Part shown: piece after piece, positions 57,363-64,000 of the stretch | Layout: the number at the start of each line of letters is the position of its first letter | Numbering within the stretch: the stretch's first letter is position 1 | Assembly (NCBI GenBank): GCA_026120185.1 | Contig: JANUWF010002342.1 | Coordinates: 5,766,501-5,830,500, forward strand | Direction: 5' to 3' | From: Voacanga thouarsii | Lineage: Eukaryota; Streptophyta; Magnoliopsida; Gentianales; Apocynaceae | DNA: 64,000 nt | Made by a program: the position numbers and the translations under genes | The notes under the pieces: generated by a model | The model's input: only the letters and a program-made list of their open reading frames with translations | What the model was told of the DNA's origin: nothing | Databases searched by the model: none

Positions 57363-58413
57363 TCATCCCCTCCCTAAAAGAATTTCGTCCCAAAATTCAG
57401 CGCGTGTCTTTCTCTCAAGTTAGGATACTTCTCGTTCATCCATTTTTGGAACTTTTCTTGAAACCATGATGTAGACCTCGGGTCTCGGTCAGATGTGATA
57501 CTTGAGGGTACTTCATGCAACTTTACTCTTTCCTGCACATAGGTCTGAGCTAACCTTTTCATAAAGTCCCTTACACTTATAGGGATAAAGCGCACTGTAT
57601 TTGTTAGTCGATTAACCACTACCCAAATGGCATCCTTTTGGGTCTTTGACATGGGCAAGTCAGTGACAAATTCTATCACTACCACCTCCCATTTCCATTT
57701 TGGTATTGGCAATGGTTGCAAAAATCCAGCTGACTTCTTGTGTATCATGATGCTCCCATAACACTTTCACCTTTAGTATCTATATATTTCGAAGAGTCTT
57801 GATGCTTCAATTTAGAATCTTAATCAGCTTCTCTATGTATCCTAAATTATGTTATAATAGAAAAGGCTCGTCATTAAAACATATTTCTGATCAGGATCGC
57901 ACATCTTTAGCTGAGATATATGAAACACATCTCGTAATGTCAATAAAATGCCTAGTAAGTCCTATCTATAGACGACAGTTCCATCATTCTCTTCCTATCA
58001 TTCGTATAGATCTTATGCTGACTCCTAGTCATCTTTAGTCTTTCTTTTGTTACTTTTGCCTTGTCTGCCTTTTCTTGAACACGAACTTCACCAATTTTGA
58101 TAATCTGCCTATCTATCAGATTTATCCCTACTATAATGGTACTAGACATGTCTGGCTTTGCATCGCTTCATAAAGGGCCATAACAATAGAAGATCAGCAA
58201 TTGTGGTTGTAGGCCTACTCTCATACAATCACACATTCAGTCCACTTATGAATAAAGTCTAGTATACATGCCCTAAATATGTTCTTCAGTACCTAAATAA
58301 GTCTCTTCGACTGGCTAACAATTTTTGGATACGCTACAGCTCAGAACTTTCGAATTGATTCTATTATCTCTAGGAACTTAATCTAAAATCCTACAGTGAT
58401 CCTACTTGGATAC
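57363..58413 (-). pseudogene. 3' end of a second chromovirus-2 internal region (same rearrangement)
   Basis: From the 5' side: integrase C-terminal scraps (to about 58150), KVTKERLKMTRSQHKIYTND (58149-57952), LRDVFHISQLKMCDPDQKYVL, then an ectopic core HKKSAGFLQPLPIPKWKWEV, FVTDLPMSKTQKDAIWVVVNRLTNTVRFIPIS, YVQERVKLHEVPSSITSDRD (57748-57470), joined to FQKWMNEKYPNLRERH at the pol end. The frame 57374-57748 is open for 124 codons. The segment is cut at 58413 by SIRE-2. Confidence 0.8.
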
Positions 58414-59739
58414 TGTTAGCCCTAAGGGTTTTCTTCTATATTTTGACTTATAACAAACATTGATATGGACTGACTTGTGTATTCTATTGTGATAGGACAT
58501 GGTTGGTATGTACTCTTATAAGGCGTTCAGAAATGATTGTTTAGCAACTTTTTCATAAATGATTACAAGAATAGAAGATCGAAATATATAGAGTTGCATA
58601 TCAAGAAGTCCTTTATGAAGATCGTTAGACTAGGAAGTATTATTAAGGTATATCTATTAATTCATATGTCTCTTTATCTCTTGATTTATTTGACTTTACT
58701 TTGAAACATCAAATGAGAAGATTTCAAAGTTTTTGAAAATCTTAGAATTTTGGATTGAATAGTTTGAATTCAAAAGCTTCATCCAAAATCCTGTAAACTG
58801 TGTTGAAAAGTTTATGTCGGATAAGATGCATTTTGGACTTACCTTTTGGATGCATTGTCGTACAAAACCCGAGTCCAAAACACAGATGAATTTAAATAGA
58901 AAATTATAGTCATTTTTTTATGACCGTTGACATCTCTCTTATTGGTTCTATAAATAGCCTCTAAAGTAACGTTAGAGATAAGATTTTTGAAATATTCTTC
59001 TTAGAAAAACTATTGTTCAATATTTTCAAAAATCTCCTTTTATCAAAGCTTCAAAGTTAATTCATTATGTATTAAAGGTAAAAATATTTGTGCTTTGTAT
59101 CGAGTGAACATCTGCTCAAATAAGTGAGCTCTTTACTATTCTATTGATATTCAAAATCTCTGTTGTAAGTATAAGATTGTGGTGTAAAATCCATTGGGGT
59201 GAGCCTTGTGTTGGTTAAAGTACGAGGTTGTAGTGTAAAACCCATTAGGGTGAGCTTTATGTTGGTTTACGTTCAAGGTTGTGTGGTAAAACCCATTGGG
59301 GTGAACCTTGTTTAGTGTTGTATCAAGGTTGTGGTGTAAAACCTAGTTGGGGTGATCCTTGAAGTGTTTGTTTAACTGAGAGGTTTTGGAAAACCTAGTG
59401 TGGTAATCATCTCTTATATGTAATACTATTTCAAGTGAAGTTAATAAAATTGGGTTGAAAATCCTTAAGTGTGAGCTTAAGGTAGTGGACGTAGATCTTG
59501 GTAGATCAAACAACTATACATTTCTTGTCTCATTTTCTTCAGTTGTTCATTTACTGTTTTGAGGTTCTTTCCTTGTCTAAATCTAGATATACATCTACAA
59601 GTGGTTGGATAACTTTCTATGTTTCCATAAAGTTCGTCCAAGCATCTTAGTGATCATCATTATTCTGATCTTTAGACAAGTCAGAAAAATTATTTTTACT
59701 TGCCAAAAACCTTATTCACTCCCCCTCTAAGGTTTTTCA
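58414..59739 (+). repeat. SIRE-2 5' LTR (1326 bp)
   Basis: It starts TGTTAGCCCTAAGGG and ends CTAAGGTTTTTCA. A minisatellite of about 57-60 bp, with core GTGTAAAACCCATTGGGGTG, is present in four imperfect copies at about 59163-59360. A TATA-like CTATAAATAGCC lies at about 58949-58960. Confidence 0.9.
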
Positions 59740-59741
59740 TT

Positions 59742-59753
59742 TGGTATCAGAAC
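59742..59753 (+). other. Primer-binding site of SIRE-2
   Basis: TGGTATCAGAAC, two bases after the LTR, has one difference from the initiator-Met site. Confidence 0.9.
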
Positions 59754-59799
59754 TTAGTCTACATACTCTTAGTTTAACAACCTTGTAGAAAAGATCTTA

Positions 59800-61651
59800 A
59801 TGGTAAGCTCATCCTCTCTTCCATATGTTGATGGTCTTCAACAAATCGTCCTCCTTTGTTCAACGGAAGTAACTATACTTTCTGAAAAAATAGAATAAAA
59901 ATTTTTGTGTGTTCTATTAACTTCGAGTTATAGAGTTTAATAGAAAATGGTCCTTTTATTTTATCAAAGATGATTGATGGCATAAAAAATTCCTAAACAG
60001 TATGATGAGTATAATGTGGAAGACAATGCGGAAATGACTCTAAATTTTTAGGCTATGAACATTTTATGTTGTGCACTAGATGCAACTGTATATAACCGTG
60101 TTAGTGTTTGTGATTCAGCCCATGATATATGGAGATTACTTGAAGTCACCCATGAGGGGACTAACTAAGTCAAAGTATCAAAACTGGGGCTTCTAATTCA
60201 TGACTATGAATTATTTACTATAAGGCCAAATGAAAGCATCATTGATATGTTCACGAGATTTACTAATATCTTAAATGGTCTTAAAGCTTACGGAAAGGCT
60301 TATTCCCTTAGGGAACAAAATCGAAAAATTTTAGATGCTTTACCAAAAAGCTGGCATCCTAAAACTCTTGTTGTAGAAGAATCTAAGGATTTAAAATCCT
60401 TACCTACTGAAGAGTTGATCAGATCTCTTCTCACTCATAAGATGAAGCTTAAAAGATTTCATGAATGTGATGATCATGATAGAGGTAGAAAAGGGATTTC
60501 ACTGAAGGCTGAAAATTAAGACGGAGAAACAAGCCTATCGGAAAGTAGTGAAGGCATGGAAATAGACAATGATGATTTGGCAATGATAGCAAAGAAATTC
60601 AGAAGGATGTTTAACAAAGAAAACTACAAAAAAGGAAGGAAGTTTATAAGAAAGAAAAGACAAACCTCTGGTCTCAAACCTCAATGTTTTGAATGTAAAA
60701 GCATTAATCACTTCATTGCGGACTGTCCTGTTGCAAAAGGTAAGGAAGGAAAAACGTTTAAAAAGAAGAAAGATTTGAGGGAAAAGAAAGGCAAATGATT
60801 GATGGGAGCTTGGGATTTGAATGAAACTGAGTCTAAAGATGGAGAATCTGAAGAAAAAACTGCCAACATTTGCTTCATGGCATTAGAAAATGAGGTAAAC
60901 TCTTCCACATCTAACTGCATGCCTAATTCGCCTATATCTATGACTGAAAAGCATGTTGATCCTAATAAGTTGTTATGTGATATGTTTTATGAATTAAAAA
61001 AAACTGTCCAGAAAAAATAAAGAATTAAAGTTGAAGGTTAAATGTCTGATGGAAGAAAACGAAGCTTTGTTGAATGATTATAAAATGTCTCTTTAAATAC
61101 ATACGTGTGCTAAAATTGAGAAAGATGTAATCATGACTACCTTGCATCATGCATCTCTGGAAAATAAAAACTTGTGTGATAAAATTCAAATTCTTGAAAG
61201 TATGGTTAGCACCTTTGATGATATGAAAATTAGAGTAAATGATCTTACTAATTGCATTGAAAAATTCACAAATGGTAAAAGCAATCTGGAAAAGTTACTC
61301 GAAACTCATCATCAAATTGGTAACCGAAGTGGCTTAGGATATAGACATGAGGATAAAGACAAAATTTGCAAGTCCAGATTTGTTTATGTTAGAAATCGAA
61401 GTGGCTTAGGATATGAACATGAAAATAAAAACAAAAAGAACAAGTCTTAATATGTTAAAGTTGCTTCTTTTTACAGCACACACAAAGCATGCATATATTG
61501 TAAAAAACTGGGACATATAGTTTCAAGATGTCTTATTAAAAGAAAAGTGGAATTTGGTGGAGTTACATTCTGGAAAATCAAGGAAAATGTTACTAACCTT
61601 CATGGACCCAAGAAAGTGTGGGTACCAAAAATCTTTCCTCCTTCTCATGTA
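59800..61651 (+). pseudogene. SIRE-2 gag
   Basis: The start is the ATG at 59800 (MVSSSSLPYVDGLQQ). After breaks come AMNILCCALDA, DSAHDIWRLLEV, KLGLLIHDYEL, NESIIDMFTRFTNILNGLKAYGK, NRKILDALPKSW and VEESKDLKSLPTEELI (60247-60519). The first knuckle CFECKSINHFIADC (about 60684-60725) is intact in CX2CX4HX4C form. A Lys-rich and then acidic segment and a Leu/Asn-rich putative coiled coil follow. The second knuckle CIYCKKLGHIVSRC lies near 61495-61536, then KVWVPKIFPPSHV. Stops at 60517, 60796, 61018 and 61448 break the frame. It is collinear with SIRE-1 gag but retains the zinc ligand that SIRE-1 has lost. Confidence 0.88.
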
Positions 61652-62175
61652 TAGGCACGGTCTTTAAGCTTCACTAAGTCGTTCTTGGACAGTGGTTGTT
61701 CAAGACAGATGACTAAAAACATAGCTTTGTTAGAAGATATTCAGACCACAAATAAAGGATTTGTTACATTTGGAGACAAGAAGAAAGGAAAGATTCTCGG
61801 CATTGGTAATATTAGTAAAAGTTCCTTGACAATTATAAAGCAAGTTTTACTTATTGATGATTTGAAATATAACCTGCTCAGCATTAGCCAACTTTGTGAC
61901 AATGGTTGCAAAGTCATTTTTGAAAAAGATTCTTGCTTTATACTTGATAGTGGAAATCTCGAAATCATCTTTACTGCCAAACATATGGGAAATGTATATG
62001 TGTTTTATCTTAATGACCTTGTAAGTAATGGAATTAGATGCCTATTTGTTCATGATAATGATGGTTATCTTTGGCATAGAAGATTAGGTCATGTATATTT
62101 TGATTTGTTAAATAAATTATCCTCAAAAGAACTTGTTAGGGGATGCCAAAAATAAAATTTGATAAACATAAAATC
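61652..62175 (+). pseudogene. SIRE-2 protease and GAG-pre-integrase, truncated
   Basis: The open frame 61685-62155 (156 codons) contains the aspartic protease motif DSGCSRQMT, then GFVTFGDKKKGKILGIGNIS, LIDDLKYNLLSISQLCDNG and the GAG-pre-integrase box DGYLWHRRLGHVYFDLLNKL, followed by the C-terminal ELVRG. It ends in a frameshift just before PKIKFDKHKI, where the chromovirus LTR is inserted at 62176. It is the best-preserved coding stretch in the window. Confidence 0.88.
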
Positions 62176-63763
62176 TGTAACACCCCACTATCTAGGCCTA
62201 ACAGGGTTGGGGATGTCGCCCCGCCCAAAAGACAAGGGGTCTTTATAACTAGGTCACACAAAAGAAAATAAAAGCAATAATTTAAGATTAAACTTATTAC
62301 AACCCAAAAATACAGGTACAAATCCAAAATAAATTGTTTGCTACCATCTCTCAAAACAACACATAAGAAAAATAACATAAAGCCTTCAAAGCATAGCCAA
62401 CAAGTCTAGCTATTCATCTCCACAGCAGGATTGACCTAAAAACATGGTATAAAAAGTGATGAGATAAAAATCTCAGTAAGCCCCTGTATGCTTTAAGTAT
62501 TTCAGGTAAAACAGCTCATGTATGCAGGTTGTAAAAGTTTCATAAGAGAAAGTACTGGCAAGCATTAAATAAATGTTAAAAATAAAGAGTGGCATTTTGC
62601 TTTTTAAACCATACATGTGCACAATAAATACAACCACTCAAATGGATAGCCATGGGTTACTACATGTTGGGTCCCATGACCATATAACCGTTAGAATGCC
62701 ACACTTTGTGCAGACTGACAAAAGGTAGGTGTACGGCCTACCGAGTGAGATACTCCTCCTTCTCTACACCTAAACTTATCGATTGTCCACTCTAGAAATA
62801 CACAATCCACATGACTGGAACTTACTAGCTCGGACCAACATGACTAAGTAGTACTGTCACTTCTCCAAGTTAAGTTCATCTTCTGGAGGTGGCCTCCTGT
62901 TAGAAGACTCACTCTTACTCTTCAAAACTAGTACTACTAGCCTACCCTCATTAAGTACTCAACGCTGATTGTCTCACTTGGGAGAAAACTGATAAAGTAT
63001 CGATTTACTTGGAAATAGTAATTAAGGGTTTCTAAAATTCTTATCAAAGTTAGGTTTTAGAAAGAGTTTAATATTTGTGCAAAACTACTTGTTTAATTTT
63101 CAAATGATTTGATTGACTGAAATAAAAAAGAAAACAGTCCTTAATTGCCTTTACAAAATGAGTGTCCATACACATCGCATTTGGCTTACCATAGTAATCT
63201 TTTGTCTTCAAATAAGTTTATGCATGAGCTTATCTGATCCTTTGCTTGCTCGAATTCAAAAATCTTCCAATGCTAACCTAACCCCGCCTGGGGTAAATAC
63301 AAGGCATAAGGTTATACTCGAGTTATATTTGCCTTATACAAATAATTCCTAGTTCAACTAATTACAATCATGACCCTAATGTCCTAAGCTTTAAGGCTAA
63401 TTGATAAAGGGTTTTATAAAACAAGTCTAGCTTGATAAGTTAAAACAACTAGGGGTTGTAAAATAATTACTAATAAATTATAGGTTCAAATAATAAATCT
63501 TTAGTGTTGTTATTAATAAAGAAACTAGGGTTTATTTATTGAAGAATCCTAAGTCTTAGGTAATATTAATAGATGGTAATTCTTAAATAGTATTATTAAA
63601 ATAAATAATAAATTATTACTAATCTCATAATAAAATAAATAATTTTTTAATTAAATTTTGATTAAAAATAAATATAAATAATAGTTATGAATATATGGTC
63701 TACAAGGCCATTAATATTTTACTTATTATTACTATTTATAAAAAAGGTTTTACTAATCATTAC

Positions 63764-63807
<44 letters not shown>

Positions 63808-64000
63808 TATTTCTTAATAAAAGATATCATTTATTTGACTAATAAAATACCACTATTTCATTTAATATTCCAATTCCAAAACTCCTAGGATTTTCGAAAT
63901 CTTTGGGGGAAAAACATAGTAATAATTTTAATTGAGGTAATAAAATTTGCTAATCAACATAGCCTAGAATCAACAAGATCATGATCATAATTTTCCTATT
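62176..64000 (-). repeat. Chromovirus LTR H, runs off the window
   Basis: On the minus strand it ends GGGGTGTTACA at 62176. It carries the terminal block (CTAGTTATAAAGACCCC, about 62237-62253), one CACACTTTGTGCA block (about 62700), ACCCCGCCTGGGGT (63281-63294), an A/T-rich region and a TA run at 63764-63797. It lies directly in SIRE-2 pol with no primer site next to it, so it is the 3' LTR or a solo LTR. AAATC (62171-62175) is the expected target duplication. The plus frame at 63113-63352 and the minus frame at 62136-62378 are not genes. Confidence 0.88.
63764..63797. repeat. (TA)n microsatellite
   Basis: A TA dinucleotide run followed by a short CA run lies inside LTR H. Confidence 0.92.

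Larger units (their letters stand above)
58414..62175 (+). mobile_element. SIRE-2, 5' part of a Sirevirus
   Basis: It comprises a complete 5' LTR, primer site, gag and the start of pol. It inserted into the chromovirus-2 internal region: the native integrase is split next to the bases GATAC (58409-58413), the expected left target duplication. It is itself interrupted at 62176 by a minus-strand chromovirus LTR, so integrase, RT and the 3' end lie outside the window. Confidence 0.88.

Noticed and set aside
59163..59360. Direct repeats suggestive of a CRISPR-like array
   Set aside because: The units are tandem and imperfect with no unique spacers, and they lie in a plant LTR; it is a minisatellite.

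Overview
This window is a dense, AT-rich stretch of plant nuclear DNA built almost entirely from nested LTR retrotransposons and their decayed remains. I see no convincing host gene, rRNA or tRNA gene, CRISPR array or bacterial feature. The element types point to an angiosperm, most likely a dicot: Sirevirus-type Ty1/copia elements (one with an envelope-like reading frame), Tekay/Del-type chromovirus Ty3/gypsy elements with 4-5 kb LTRs, and tRNA-Asp-primed Athila/Tat-like gypsy elements. The species cannot be named from the sequence alone.

Layout. 1-5040: two Athila/Tat-like, non-autonomous elements, with LTR A (1389-3208) abutting the last part of LTR B, a primer-binding site and a short decayed reading frame. 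5085-14710: a minus-strand Sirevirus (SIRE-1) with gag, protease, integrase, RT, RNase H and an envelope-like frame downstream of pol. Its gag/protease junction is split by a complete solo copia LTR (10534-12226) with a 5-bp target duplication. 14710-17830: a fragment of another copia integrase and gypsy-type non-coding or LTR debris. 17833-34355: a copia element with a truncated 5' LTR and a deleted pol. Its 3' LTR is split by an 11.75-kb Tekay-type chromovirus (21465-33219) that has two near-complete LTRs, an acidic leader reading frame, a broken gag and almost no pol. 34356-44324: a minus gypsy LTR (E) broken by a LARD-like element (C), a candidate solo chromovirus LTR, and an RNase H/integrase remnant of another gypsy (G). 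44325-58413: a minus-strand second chromovirus family arranged as LTR-internal-LTR-internal; both internals carry the same integrase rearrangement. 58414-62175: 5' part of a second Sirevirus (SIRE-2), cut at 62176 by another minus-strand chromovirus LTR that leaves the window.

Nothing here forms a host pathway. All coding frames seen are element proteins and nearly all are broken by stops, frameshifts or deletions. The strongest unexplained signals are: (1) an acidic reading frame between primer site and gag, conserved in two divergent chromovirus families; (2) a shared ectopic copy of the integrase core inside the chromodomain region of both tandem copies; (3) GC-rich near-palindromic words in the U3 of the Athila/Tat-like LTRs, repeated within each LTR but different between LTRs; and (4) conserved short blocks in otherwise diverged chromovirus LTRs. 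All family assignments rest on recognising protein motifs and LTR signals by eye; no database search was run.
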